DNA of 64,000 bases from JAICXG01 sp963801255. Its GTDB lineage: Bacteria; Verrucomicrobiota; Verrucomicrobiia; Chthoniobacterales; UBA10450. The stretch is from contig CAWDEC010000008.1 in the NCBI GenBank assembly GCA_963801255.1, positions 558,001 to 622,000 on the forward strand, given 5' to 3'. Position 1 is the stretch's first letter. Each line of letters starts with the position of its first letter. Below the pieces are notes generated by a model. It made no database searches, was not told the DNA's origin, and worked only from the letters and a program-made list of their open reading frames with translations. Positions 26,892 to 35,228 of this stretch are shown one piece after another. Made by a program: the position numbers and the translations under genes.

Positions 26892-26951
26892 GAGAGTTGT
26901 GGCTTGAGGGTTGAAGGTTCAAAGACCTTCTCGTGTCTACCTTCAGCTCTC
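26892..26951. repeat. Inverted repeat after pheT (GTTGAAG-type repeat, copy 3, degenerate)
   Basis: GAGAGTTG at 26892-26899 pairs, with one wobble, with CAGCTCTC at 26944-26951. Inside are GGGTTGAAGG and ACCTTC elements like those in the metK and pheS leaders. This copy follows a gene rather than preceding a start codon. Confidence 0.45.
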
Positions 26952-27039
26952 TAGCGACAACTTTCGCAAATTTACCCTGCGGTGTTCGAGATTCAGGTGT
27001 GATTCCCGAACCGATGTTTCAGTTGCATTAGGAGGCTGG

Positions 27040-27160
27040 GTCGCACGCAGAAAATGGCAGGCCTTCATTGGAAGTCAGACGCTGGTGCGACGGTCGTCCG
27101 CCCGTTACCGGAAGGGAACGGGAGATCCACTTTAACGGCACAGGCGGGGTAATAATTCGG
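27040..27160 (+). ncRNA. Unidentified structured RNA or leader between pheT and carA
   Basis: Several mutually compatible helices can be drawn: GTCGCAC (27040-27046) with GTGCGAC (27085-27091); CCGCC (27098-27102) with GGCGG (27143-27147), enclosing CGTT (27103-27106) with AACG (27117-27120) capped by a GGAA tetraloop. A strong terminator follows at once. This could be a free small RNA or a cis-acting attenuator for carA, which starts 152 bases downstream of the terminator. It does not match SRP RNA, RNase P, tmRNA or the common riboswitches whose cores I can recall. Strand is inferred from the terminator T-run. Confidence 0.45.
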
Positions 27161-27195
27161 GCCCGGAGCGCGAGTCATGCGCTTCGGGCTTTTTT
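27161..27195 (+). terminator. Strong intrinsic terminator
   Basis: GCCCGGAGCGC (27161-27171) pairs over 11 bases, one of them a G-U, with GCGCTTCGGGC (27179-27189), loop of 7 bases, followed by six T. It ends the pheT transcript or the RNA just upstream, and would insulate or attenuate carA. Confidence 0.85.
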
Positions 27196-27346
27196 ATTTG
27201 GCCGGCTGGCAATCGCGGAATTGATGGCGGTGAGCGATGTTTTTTCTCTCAGGTTCAGACTCGGTCGTTAGGCAGGATTGAGCCATCGCACTTTCGAACT
27301 CGATAATTCGACAAGCTGTTTGCCCGCGCGGAGAATGGGCGCCAGC

Positions 27347-28483
27347 ATGCGCGCGATTCTCGCTCTCGAAGATGGACGGATTTTTCAGGGCGAAGCATTT
27401 GGGGCGCCCGGCACCTCTGTTGGAGAGATTTGCTTCAATACTTCGATGACTGGTTACCAGGAAGTGCTGACCGATCCCTCCTATCGCGGACAGATCGTCG
27501 CCATGACTTATCCGCTGATCGGCAACTACGGCACGAATGAACTCGACGCCGAAAGCCGCTCTCCTCACGTGCGCGGTTTTGTCATCGAAGAATTGAGCGA
27601 AGCGCCGAGCAACTGGCGCGCGGAAATCTCGCTCGAGCAATACTTGCGCCGCTGGAACATCCCGGGGCTGCAGGGAGTCGACACGCGCTCTCTCACGCGA
27701 CATCTGCGCACGCGCGGGGCGATGAAGGCTTGCCTGGCGACTGAGGATATTTCGCCGGAAGAAGCGGTTCGACGCGCATTGGAAGGTGAGGGCGTTGTTG
27801 GGATGGATTACGTGCGCGAAGTCACCGCGCCTCACGCCTACCAATGGGATCCGGACGATGCGTTGAGCCTGCCCTGGGCTACCGCAGGCAGCAAAACGCC
27901 GACGCTCCCGCCAATCCGGCACCGCATCGTGGCTTACGATTATGGCATAAAGGAAAACATCCTGCGCCGGCTAAGGCAGAATGGCTTTGCCGTCACCGTT
28001 GTGCCCGCAACCACCACCGCGAAGGAAGCACTCGCGCATTCCCCCGATGGCGTCTTTCTCTCCAACGGTCCCGGTGATCCCTCCGTACTTGATTATGCGC
28101 ACGAGGCGGTGAGCGATCTTATGGGCAAGGTCCCGATCTTTGGGATTTGCCTCGGTCATCAAATGCTCGGCCACGCTTTCGGCGGGCGCACTTTCAAATT
28201 GAAGTTTGGCCATCGCGGCGGGAATCAGCCCGTGAAAGACCTCATCACCGGAAAAGTGGCGATCACTTCGCAGAATCACGGCTTTGCCGTTGATGCCGAT
28301 TCGCTGCCTAACGAAGTTGAAGTTACCCATATCAACCTGAATGACGGCACGGTTGAAGGCATGCGGCATCGCGAGCTGCCTATCTTCAGTGTGCAGTATC
28401 ACCCTGAAGCCGCGCCCGGTCCGCATGACGCGGCCTACTTTTTCGCCGCGTTCGGGCGGCTCATCGACAGTCATAAGAAGTGA
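27347..28483 (+). CDS. carA: Carbamoyl-phosphate synthase small (glutaminase) subunit
   Basis: Supplies ammonia from glutamine to CarB for arginine and pyrimidine synthesis. About 378 residues: N-terminal CarA-specific domain (ILALEDGRIFQGEAFGAPG, FNTSMTGYQEVLTDPSY, GVDTRSLTRHLRTRGAM) and a class I glutaminase domain with nucleophile Cys in FGICLGHQMLGHAFGG and the His-Glu pair in QYHPEAAPGPHD. ATG at 27347 is the family-like start; an ATG at 27335 is 12 bases earlier. carB does not follow and must be elsewhere. Confidence 0.96.
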   Translation: MRAILALEDGRIFQGEAFGAPGTSVGEICFNTSMTGYQEVLTDPSYRGQIVAMTYPLIGNYGTNELDAESRSPHVRGFVIEELSEAPSNWRAEISLEQYLRRWNIPGLQGVDTRSLTRHLRTRGAMKACLATEDISPEEAVRRALEGEGVVGMDYVREVTAPHAYQWDPDDALSLPWATAGSKTPTLPPIRHRIVAYDYGIKENILRRLRQNGFAVTVVPATTTAKEALAHSPDGVFLSNGPGDPSVLDYAHEAVSDLMGKVPIFGICLGHQMLGHAFGGRTFKLKFGHRGGNQPVKDLITGKVAITSQNHGFAVDADSLPNEVEVTHINLNDGTVEGMRHRELPIFSVQYHPEAAPGPHDAAYFFAAFGRLIDSHKK

Positions 28484-28613
28484 GGGCAGGCGGCCGCGGT
28501 GGATTTTGCCTGATAGCGCCGCTGGATGTCTGCGCGATCTCGACCTGATCCAAATTACTTTGCCGGGCCGACTAACGAATTGACCGCTGGGCGGATCGGG
28601 CTAATTCTGCCTC

Positions 28614-29015
28614 ATGTATTCATCCACTGACAGGGTCCCGAAGTTAATAAAAGTAGCAGTGACGGCCGCCTTTGCCGCCGGATTGGCAGCTTCCCCGCTT
28701 GCTTTCGCCGCCGATGCCGAACATGGCGAAGGCGCAGCCAGCAAAGAGGTAACAGGCGAGATCGTCGACATGATGTGCTATGTCGATCACAACGCGATGG
28801 GTGCCAAGCACGCCGAGTGTGCCGCGAAATGTATCAAAAGCGGTGGCCCGGTCGGCATCGTGAGCGATGGAAAAGCCTATCTGGTGATTGGCGAACACAA
28901 ACCAATGAATGACGAACTGTCTTCGCTTGCAGGCAAGACGGTCACCCTGAAAGGCAAGATGGCCACCAACGGCGGCGTCTCGATGCTGGAGAATGCCGAG
29001 ATCGTCAAGAAGTAG
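28614..29015 (+). CDS. Small secreted protein with conserved Cys/His motif, unknown function
   Basis: 133 residues. A cleavable signal segment (VAVTAAFAAGLAASPLAFAA) precedes a compact domain EIVDMMCYVDHNAMGAKHAECAAKCIKSGGPVGIV, then a beta-rich end KTVTLKGKMATNGGVSMLENAEIV. The three Cys and two His spaced across about 30 residues suggest metal or heme binding or disulfide chemistry outside the cytoplasm. I remember similar sequences in Acidobacteria and Verrucomicrobia but no function. ATG start at 28614. Stands alone between carA and a 287-base spacer. Confidence 0.85.
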   Translation: MYSSTDRVPKLIKVAVTAAFAAGLAASPLAFAADAEHGEGAASKEVTGEIVDMMCYVDHNAMGAKHAECAAKCIKSGGPVGIVSDGKAYLVIGEHKPMNDELSSLAGKTVTLKGKMATNGGVSMLENAEIVKK

Positions 29016-29302
29016 TCGGATCGGAATTGGGTTAGGTTAAGTCGTTAGGCGAGTTTGCCAGGCAAACTTGTCTCGCAGAAAGCAAGAAGAAGCCCTTCTT
29101 CGGTGGAGACCGAAGCTAGAGCGTCCCCTTTTCCTTACGCTTCGTCTCGCAGAGCAGCCGCGCGCTCTCGCACCGGTACTCGCTGGCAGATCTCGTAGAC
29201 GAACCAAGCGTTGAAGAGCGACTATTCTTCGCCGCCGACTGGATTTGCTCCCTCTTGCGTTGCTGACTATCGTAGCGCTCGTTTCCCTTCAGCTCTTTTG
29301 TC

Positions 29303-29740
29303 ATGCAAAAAATTGGATTTGCTGAAGCGCTCGATTCGATTGTCTCGAGCGATCGCCGTTATCATCGCGACGCGTATGTCTTTCTGCGCGATGCACTCGA
29401 CTATACGACGAAGCAGCAGAAGAAATCGAAAGGCGCCGCGGTGCGCCACGTTGCTGGCCCGGAACTGCTCGAAGGCGTGCGTCTCTATGCGTTGAAGGAA
29501 TTTGGCCCGATGGCGCTGACCGTTTTTTCGTACTGGGGCATCTCGTGCTGCGAGGACGTCGGCAATATGGTTTTTAATCTGATCGGCGCCGGCATCTTTG
29601 GAAAAACCGAGCAGGACTCGATCGATGATTTCAAAGCAGTCTACGATTTCGACGACGCGTTTGTGAAACCCTATCAACCTGCTCCCCCGTCCGCCCCAAT
29701 ACCGTTTCCCACGGCTTTGCCCGCGCCGAAGGTTTCATGA
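29303..29740 (+). CDS. Minf_1886 family conserved hypothetical protein
   Basis: 145 residues, cytoplasmic by composition. The IVSSDRRYHRDAYVFLRDALDYT start, GPELLEGVRLYALKEFGPMA and YWGISCCEDVGNMVFNLI segments match the small family found mainly in Verrucomicrobia and Planctomycetes, and so support the taxonomic call. The C-terminal 25 residues are Pro-rich and disordered. No enzymatic motif is evident. A protease gene follows 30 bases later and may be co-transcribed. Confidence 0.88.
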   Translation: MQKIGFAEALDSIVSSDRRYHRDAYVFLRDALDYTTKQQKKSKGAAVRHVAGPELLEGVRLYALKEFGPMALTVFSYWGISCCEDVGNMVFNLIGAGIFGKTEQDSIDDFKAVYDFDDAFVKPYQPAPPSAPIPFPTALPAPKVS

Positions 29741-29770
29741 GCTGGCAATAGGCTGCGACGGCGCGACGCC

Positions 29771-32350
29771 ATGTTGACCGATAACGAACGGCATCCCTTG
29801 CCTAACGAGACATCAGCTCCGATTACCTTCCCGCCGGTCACCGCGCAAAAATGGACGTTGCCCAATGGCCTAACGATCATTGTGCAGGCCGACCGCAGCG
29901 CGCCGGTGGCGAGCGTGCAGGCCTGGTGCGGCACAGGTAGCGTCGATGAAGGACGCCAGCTCGGCGCCGGCCTGTCGCATATCCTTGAGCACATGCTTTT
30001 CAAGGGCACGAAGACGCGCAGCCCGAACGAGATTGCGCAGAGCGTTCAGCAAGAAGGCGGCTACATCAATGCCTACACTTCATTTGATCGCACTGTTTTT
30101 TGGATTGATGTGCCGAAGGAAGGCGTGCCAGGGGCGCTCGAGATTTTGTGCGACGCGCTGATGAACTCCACTCTGCCCGCGGAGGAATATGCCAAGGAGC
30201 AGGAGGTCATTCGCCGCGAGTTTGCCATGAGCCACGACGACCCCGATCGCACGATGGGGCAACTCATGTTCAAGACGGCCTACCAGCGCCATCCTTATCG
30301 GCTGCCGGTGATTGGCGAGCTCCAGATTTTCGATCAGCTAACGCAGCAGGACTTGCTCGAATATTATCGCGCGCGCTACGTGCCTAACAATCTCACGTTC
30401 ATCGTGGTGGGAGATGTCGACGCTGGCAAAATCTACGATCAACTCGCGGATTTCTTCGTTGCCCATCCGGCACGTGCTCTTGAGCCGCGATACATCCCCC
30501 GCGAGCCGGTGCAACAAGGTCGACGCGAGGTCAACGAAGAATTTCCGACGGAACTGACTCGCCTTGCGCTTGCCTGGCACGTGCCGGAGATCACCCATAC
30601 CGACGTGCCGGCGCTTGATTTGCTTTCCACCATTCTCGGTGACGGCCGCAGCTCGCGGCTCTATCGACGGGTGCGTGAGGAAGCGGGTTTGGTCTTTGGA
30701 ATCTCTGCTTTCTCCTATACGCCGGGCGATCCCGGGCTGCTCGGGATTGACGCCACCCTTGCGCCGGAGAATCGAGCCGAAGCGGAGCGGCTGATTTTGC
30801 AAATTGTCGCCGAGATTCAGCAGAACGGGGTGACTGCGGAGGAGCTGGCCAAGGCAAAAAAGATCTCGTTAGGCCATTCGTTAGGCGCGCTCACCACCAT
30901 GCGGGGACAGGCATCGGACCTGGGTTCGAATTGGTTCGTCGCCCGCAATCTCAATTTCACCCGCGACTACCTCGAGGCGATGCAGAAGGTTGCGCAGGGA
31001 GACATCCAACGCGTCGCCGCGAAATATTTGGTCGAAGAAAATCTCACGGTTGTTTCGCTCAATCCACAGGGCACACTCGCGGCAAAATCAACCGAAGCAC
31101 TCGCTGTCTCCGCGGGTGAAGTGGAGAAATTTGTGCTTCCTAACGGACTGCGAGTTCTCGTTAGGGAAGATCCGCGACTGCCGCTGGTCTCGATGGTGGC
31201 AGTTTTTCGCGGGGGGCTCTTGGCCGAGACGCCAGAGACAAGCGGGCTCACACGCTTGCTGGCCAAGGTGCTGGTGAAGGGAACTCAGACTCGTACCGCC
31301 GAAGAGATTGCCGATACGATCGAAGCGGTTGGCGGCAGTCTTGGGAGCGACGCGGGCAATAATAGTTTCAGTGTCTCGCTCGAGGTGACAGAGCCCGATC
31401 TCCGCCTGGGCGCGGAGCTGTTTTGCGACGTCCTGCTCAATCCCACCATGCCGGAGAAGGCGATCATGCGTGAGAAGAATGTACAACTCGCGAGCATTCG
31501 GGAAGAGGACGAACACCTTACCTCCGTCGCGCGAAACATCCTCCGGGCCGCCCTTTTTGGGAAGCATCCCTACTCGTTGCGGGCGAGGGGAACGCCCGAA
31601 ACAGTGACGCGTCTGACACAGAAGGAGCTGATCGCCTTTCGCGATCGGTTTATGGTGGCAAAGAATTGCGTCATCTCGGTCTTCGGCAACGTTCGCGCGG
31701 CGGAGGTAAGGCAACTCTTCGAAGAGTTGCTGAGTTCGATGCCCGCCGGTCAGCTTGCCCTAACGAATGCTCAACAACCGCCGGTCTTGCCGACTCCGAT
31801 CACGGTCGAAGAGGAAAAAAACAAGGCGCAGGGCATTCTTATGGTTGGTTATCGTGGCGCGGACATGTTCAGCCCCGATCGCTACGCGCTGGAATTAATT
31901 GACGAAGCGAGCAGCGATATTGGCTCGCGCTTTTTCGTCCGTATTCGCGAAGAGATGGGTCTGGCCTATTTCGTCGGGGCAAGTCAGATGCAGGGATTGG
32001 TCGCGGGATTGTTCGCCTTTTATCTTGGGACCGATCCGCTCAAGCTCGACCTCGTACAAGCCGCGCTCCTGGACGAGATCAACAAGCTGGCAACCACCGG
32101 CCTAACGAATGAAGAGCTGGCCCGGGCAAAAAAGAAACTCATCGGGCAGCAGCGCATCGCCAACCAGAGCAATGATTCGTTTGGCTACATGGCCGCTTTG
32201 GACGAACTTTACGGGCTCGGGTTCGATCATTACAAAAAACTGGAAAAGGAAATCGAATTGATCACGGTAGAGGACATCCAGCGCGTGGCGGCGAAGTACT
32301 TTCAGCAGCCGCGCGTGGTCGCGATCGTGAGGCCGCCGCGGCGAAACTAA
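29771..32350 (+). CDS. M16 family zinc metallopeptidase, two M16 domains fused
   Basis: 859 residues made of two tandem M16 halves. The first half has the inverted zinc motif HILEHMLFKGT (His-x-x-Glu-His) followed about 75 residues later by the distal Glu region YAKEQEVIRREF, so it is catalytic. The second half keeps the fold (VFRGGLLAETPETSGLTRLL, VKGTQTRTAEEIAD) but lacks the His-x-x-Glu-His motif and should form the non-catalytic wall of the chamber, as in other fused members. No signal peptide is obvious. Probably degrades peptides. Followed by the DUF1844 gene after 31 bases. Confidence 0.93.
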   Translation: MLTDNERHPLPNETSAPITFPPVTAQKWTLPNGLTIIVQADRSAPVASVQAWCGTGSVDEGRQLGAGLSHILEHMLFKGTKTRSPNEIAQSVQQEGGYINAYTSFDRTVFWIDVPKEGVPGALEILCDALMNSTLPAEEYAKEQEVIRREFAMSHDDPDRTMGQLMFKTAYQRHPYRLPVIGELQIFDQLTQQDLLEYYRARYVPNNLTFIVVGDVDAGKIYDQLADFFVAHPARALEPRYIPREPVQQGRREVNEEFPTELTRLALAWHVPEITHTDVPALDLLSTILGDGRSSRLYRRVREEAGLVFGISAFSYTPGDPGLLGIDATLAPENRAEAERLILQIVAEIQQNGVTAEELAKAKKISLGHSLGALTTMRGQASDLGSNWFVARNLNFTRDYLEAMQKVAQGDIQRVAAKYLVEENLTVVSLNPQGTLAAKSTEALAVSAGEVEKFVLPNGLRVLVREDPRLPLVSMVAVFRGGLLAETPETSGLTRLLAKVLVKGTQTRTAEEIADTIEAVGGSLGSDAGNNSFSVSLEVTEPDLRLGAELFCDVLLNPTMPEKAIMREKNVQLASIREEDEHLTSVARNILRAALFGKHPYSLRARGTPETVTRLTQKELIAFRDRFMVAKNCVISVFGNVRAAEVRQLFEELLSSMPAGQLALTNAQQPPVLPTPITVEEEKNKAQGILMVGYRGADMFSPDRYALELIDEASSDIGSRFFVRIREEMGLAYFVGASQMQGLVAGLFAFYLGTDPLKLDLVQAALLDEINKLATTGLTNEELARAKKKLIGQQRIANQSNDSFGYMAALDELYGLGFDHYKKLEKEIELITVEDIQRVAAKYFQQPRVVAIVRPPRRN

Positions 32351-32381
32351 GCGGAACAAACAATCCAACCACCGCATTCTT

Positions 32382-32816
32382 ATGGCAGAAGTCCAAACCA
32401 CCACACAAAGCGGAGAGATGACCCAGCGGTTCATCGAGTTCGTCATGATGCAGGCGCAAAACGCAGCGCTTTTTCTCGGACAAATTCCCAATCCTCAGTC
32501 CGGCAAAGCGGAAGTGAACCTTGAGGTCGCGCGCATGTTTATCGATCAATTGGTGATGATTCAGGAGAAGACGCGCGGCAATTTGACGAACGACGAGAAG
32601 ACCGTGCTGGCCAACGCCCTTTCCGGTTTGCAGATGGCTTTTGTCGAAGCTTCGCAGGGCGGTAGGACGGCTTCTCAACCTGTGGTCGCGCCGGCGGAAG
32701 AGCCGCAAGAGCAGGAGCATTCGACCCCTGAAAGCGCAGGCTCGGAGAGCGACTCGCCCCCGCCAGGCGGCGAGGGCGAGTCGAAGAAGAAGTTCACCAA
32801 GAGCTACGGCAGCTAA
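32382..32816 (+). CDS. DUF1844 domain protein
   Basis: 144 residues. Residues about 10-85 form the DUF1844 helical unit (TQRFIEFVMMQAQNAALFLGQIP, VNLEVARMFIDQLVMIQEKTRGNLT, LANALSGLQMAFVE). The last 55 residues are acidic and Pro/Ser-rich, ending in a basic KKKFTKSYGS. Function unknown; cytoplasmic. Confidence 0.88.
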   Translation: MAEVQTTTQSGEMTQRFIEFVMMQAQNAALFLGQIPNPQSGKAEVNLEVARMFIDQLVMIQEKTRGNLTNDEKTVLANALSGLQMAFVEASQGGRTASQPVVAPAEEPQEQEHSTPESAGSESDSPPPGGEGESKKKFTKSYGS

Positions 32817-32858
32817 TGCGCGCCGTGGGATGCCTGGAAGCGCGTCCCGTCGGTTACT

Positions 32859-34586
32859 CTATTCCTCCAGGTCATAAACCTCGACGAGCGCGACACCACT
32901 GGCGCCATTTGCATCGTGCACCAGCGCGGTATAGCCCCCGGGCGAAAGCGTGGCGACGATGGCCGCTTCGCGATCGTTGCTCGGGGGAATTCCGGTAGCG
33001 TTGATCTGCGCTTCCTGGGCCGTGCGCCAATTGTCGTCCGAAAAAATCAGCGAGCCATCAGCGTTGTACAGCTCCAGAACTGGATCGGGCAGGGCATTGG
33101 CGATGCCGTTTTGCGCAAGCGAAGGCCCGAGCGCGCGTGCAATCACTTTTGTAGGCAAGTCTCCGCCGATGATGAAGCCGCCGATCATGACGTCGCTCGC
33201 GGTGCCGACCTCGCCCCGCGTAGAAATATTACCGATCCGACCGCTCGCCGCATCCAGGTCATAGAGCTCAAACAATCCTATGCCCGAGACCTCAGTCGCA
33301 CCGCTGATCACCGCAGTGTACGCTCCGGGCGACAATGTTGCGACGATACAGGACTCCAGGCCGTCGGTCGGTCTGAGATTCGCGGGAATCGTGTTTGGCG
33401 GTAATGAGGAACTGTTATCATTCTGCGCTACGAGCTTTCCGGTCGAATCGTAAAGCTGGAGAACCGGATCGGCCAACACGCTCGTGACGCCGGACGCGGC
33501 CAGCGAAGGTCCGAGGGCCCTTAAAACAACCTGTTTAGGCGTCTGACCGGTAATAATAAATCCGCCGATCATGACGCTTGTTCCGCTCTCCACTCGCGTG
33601 CGGGTGGAAACGTTCACCAGCATCTGCGTGGGGCTGGATTGAGGCGATGGAGTAGGGGTGGCGGAAGGAGTGGGACTCGCAGTCGGGCTCGGTGTAGCAG
33701 TGGGTGTGGGTAGCGGGCGGGCAAACCCTGCCGCAAGGAAGGCAAGTGCCTGATCCTTTATTTGCGGCCAATAACTGAAGGAATGCAGCGAACCGGAGAG
33801 AGTGAGCGCCTGATAGGTCGTCACGCCCAGGGCGTCCAAGGCGGCGGTCATGTCTCCCAGTTGACCAAACGGCATGGGATCACCTTCGGTATTGATGAGA
33901 AAGAGCGGCGCGACATAACTATCCATGACATAAGCCGGCGAAGCGGCCTGGAGCGCCGCGGTATCGCTACTGTCTCCGCCGATGTAGTTGGTCACATCTT
34001 TGGTGAAGGTTCTTAGGTTCCAATCGGGGTTGAAATCACTCAGATCGTACGCGCCCGAGAGACTGACTCCGACGTCGAGTCGGTCTTGACCAATCGTTCC
34101 CGTCCCTGCCGCGAAGGCGGTATGATACCCTCCGGCTGATCCGCCAACGGAACCGACCTGACCGTTGCTACGCGAATCGGAGCGAGCTGCTAAGATCGCC
34201 AGCTTCACGTCGTTGGTTTGATCTGGAAAACGGCCGTCTGAGACTTGGCCTTCCAGGCTACCATTCGGAGCCAGTCGATATTCAATGGAAAACGCGATAT
34301 AGCCCGCAGCAGCGAGATCGTTACCGCATTGGACCGATTCTGGCGAACTAATGGGAGTTCCCCCTTTAAATCCGCCGCCGTGAATAACGAGAACAGCCGG
34401 CCACGGTCCATTGCCCGTTGGCGTATAAACATACCAGTGGAGCGCGGTTCCGTCGTCTGCCGTCGCGTAAACTTCACTGGGCGGGGGTTGCTGCGCGGCA
34501 TGACACTGCACCGTTGGAGAAAAGGAAATCGCCAAAAGAACAGAAAAGACGAATTCTAGCAAATATATTGAGCTTGATTTTTGCAT
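32859..34586 (-). CDS. Secreted alpha/beta-hydrolase esterase fused to two C-terminal repeat domains
   Basis: 575 residues. Signal segment (LLEFVFSVLLAISFSP), then an esterase/lipase domain (about 35-300) with oxyanion motif VIHGGGFKGG, nucleophile Ser in GGSAGGYHTA, and late Asp/His candidates in INTEGDPMPFGQ and LSGSLHSF. A Pro/Thr/Ser linker (about 305-330) leads to two homologous repeats of about 120 residues, each with the pattern NISTR..V..G..VMIGGFII, ALGPSLA, DPVLELYDS and IVATLSPG.YTA. These repeats are frequent at the ends of secreted Verrucomicrobial proteins. The ATG at 34586 is preferred to a TTG at 34598. Substrate unknown. Confidence 0.88.
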   Translation of the reverse strand: MQKSSSIYLLEFVFSVLLAISFSPTVQCHAAQQPPPSEVYATADDGTALHWYVYTPTGNGPWPAVLVIHGGGFKGGTPISSPESVQCGNDLAAAGYIAFSIEYRLAPNGSLEGQVSDGRFPDQTNDVKLAILAARSDSRSNGQVGSVGGSAGGYHTAFAAGTGTIGQDRLDVGVSLSGAYDLSDFNPDWNLRTFTKDVTNYIGGDSSDTAALQAASPAYVMDSYVAPLFLINTEGDPMPFGQLGDMTAALDALGVTTYQALTLSGSLHSFSYWPQIKDQALAFLAAGFARPLPTPTATPSPTASPTPSATPTPSPQSSPTQMLVNVSTRTRVESGTSVMIGGFIITGQTPKQVVLRALGPSLAASGVTSVLADPVLQLYDSTGKLVAQNDNSSSLPPNTIPANLRPTDGLESCIVATLSPGAYTAVISGATEVSGIGLFELYDLDAASGRIGNISTRGEVGTASDVMIGGFIIGGDLPTKVIARALGPSLAQNGIANALPDPVLELYNADGSLIFSDDNWRTAQEAQINATGIPPSNDREAAIVATLSPGGYTALVHDANGASGVALVEVYDLEE

Positions 34587-34697
34587 TCGATATGACAATT
34601 AAGCAGCGCGCGTGCCACTCAACCGCAGACCGGCCAAGAAGTGGGTGAAACAAACCAGGGAGTTGCCGCCCGTGTGCCGGATGCCTGCGTCTAAAGG

Positions 34698-35198
34698 TTA
34701 AGCGAAGAGAAAGCTTTCTCTTCCGTAACCGGGAAGATCGATGCTTTCGCGAAAGCGCAGCCCAAGCTTTTGCAGGAGATGCTGCGACGCTTTGTTGTCG
34801 GGTGCCGTCAGACCGACGATTGCCGGAAGGCCCAGAACGGAGCGCGCATACTCGAAAACTGCCGAAGAGGCCTCGAATGTGTAGCCTCTGCCGCTGTAGC
34901 ATTCCAGTGTCGCGAAACCGATGTCGACCTCGTCCAGCATATCGCGCTTAATGAGACCGCACATGCCAATGGGTGCGCCGGAGTCTTTAACCTCCACTCG
35001 ATAAAAACCAAAGCCGAACCGTTCGTAGCTCGGAAGTATTTTGTTCGATAGGAATGCCGCGGCATCGGCAGTCGTCCGCAATCCGCGATCGGCGACATAT
35101 TGAATGAACCCGGGCTCGTTCATCAGTTGGAGGAGGAATGGTGCATCGGCGACGGTGAATTGGCGCAGGATCAGCCGCTTAGTTTCGAGGATTTTCAT
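34698..35198 (-). CDS. GNAT acetyltransferase, RimJ/RimL-like
   Basis: 166 residues. The start LETKRLILRQFTVADA, the GMCGLIKRDMLDEVDIGFATL strand pair, the acetyl-CoA loop region YSGRGYTFEASSAV, and the end IVGLTAPDNKASQHLLQKLGLRF are typical of the family that acetylates protein N-termini, antibiotics or small molecules. Substrate cannot be told. Divergent from the topoisomerase gene. Confidence 0.9.
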   Translation of the reverse strand: MKILETKRLILRQFTVADAPFLLQLMNEPGFIQYVADRGLRTTADAAAFLSNKILPSYERFGFGFYRVEVKDSGAPIGMCGLIKRDMLDEVDIGFATLECYSGRGYTFEASSAVFEYARSVLGLPAIVGLTAPDNKASQHLLQKLGLRFRESIDLPGYGRESFLFA

Positions 35199-35228
35199 TC
35201 AAGTGGTAGAGGCAACCTCCACGGGCCG

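Larger units (their letters stand above)
26877..27346. other. 470-base intergenic region: repeat copy 3, structured RNA and carA leader
   Basis: No protein gene is convincing here. It holds a degenerate GTTGAAG-type inverted repeat (26892-26951), an apparently structured RNA segment (27040-27160), a strong intrinsic terminator (27161-27195) and about 150 bases of carA leader with one full CGTTAGGC word at 27266. Confidence 0.6.

Noticed and set aside
27100..27125. SRP (4.5S) RNA apical hairpin at the GGAA tetraloop
   Set aside because: The GGAA loop is present, but the conserved asymmetric AGCAG loop and flanks of SRP RNA are missing.
29116..29304. 62-codon frame on the minus strand in the spacer before the Minf_1886 gene
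   Set aside because: Low-complexity Ser/Arg/Lys composition, no start signal and no recognisable fold; cannot be supported as a gene.
30867..30886. Two GCCTAACG-type words 12 bases apart as a paired terminator, as seen for Neisseria uptake sequences
   Set aside because: Both copies point the same way and lie in the middle of the M16 gene, so they cannot form a hairpin.
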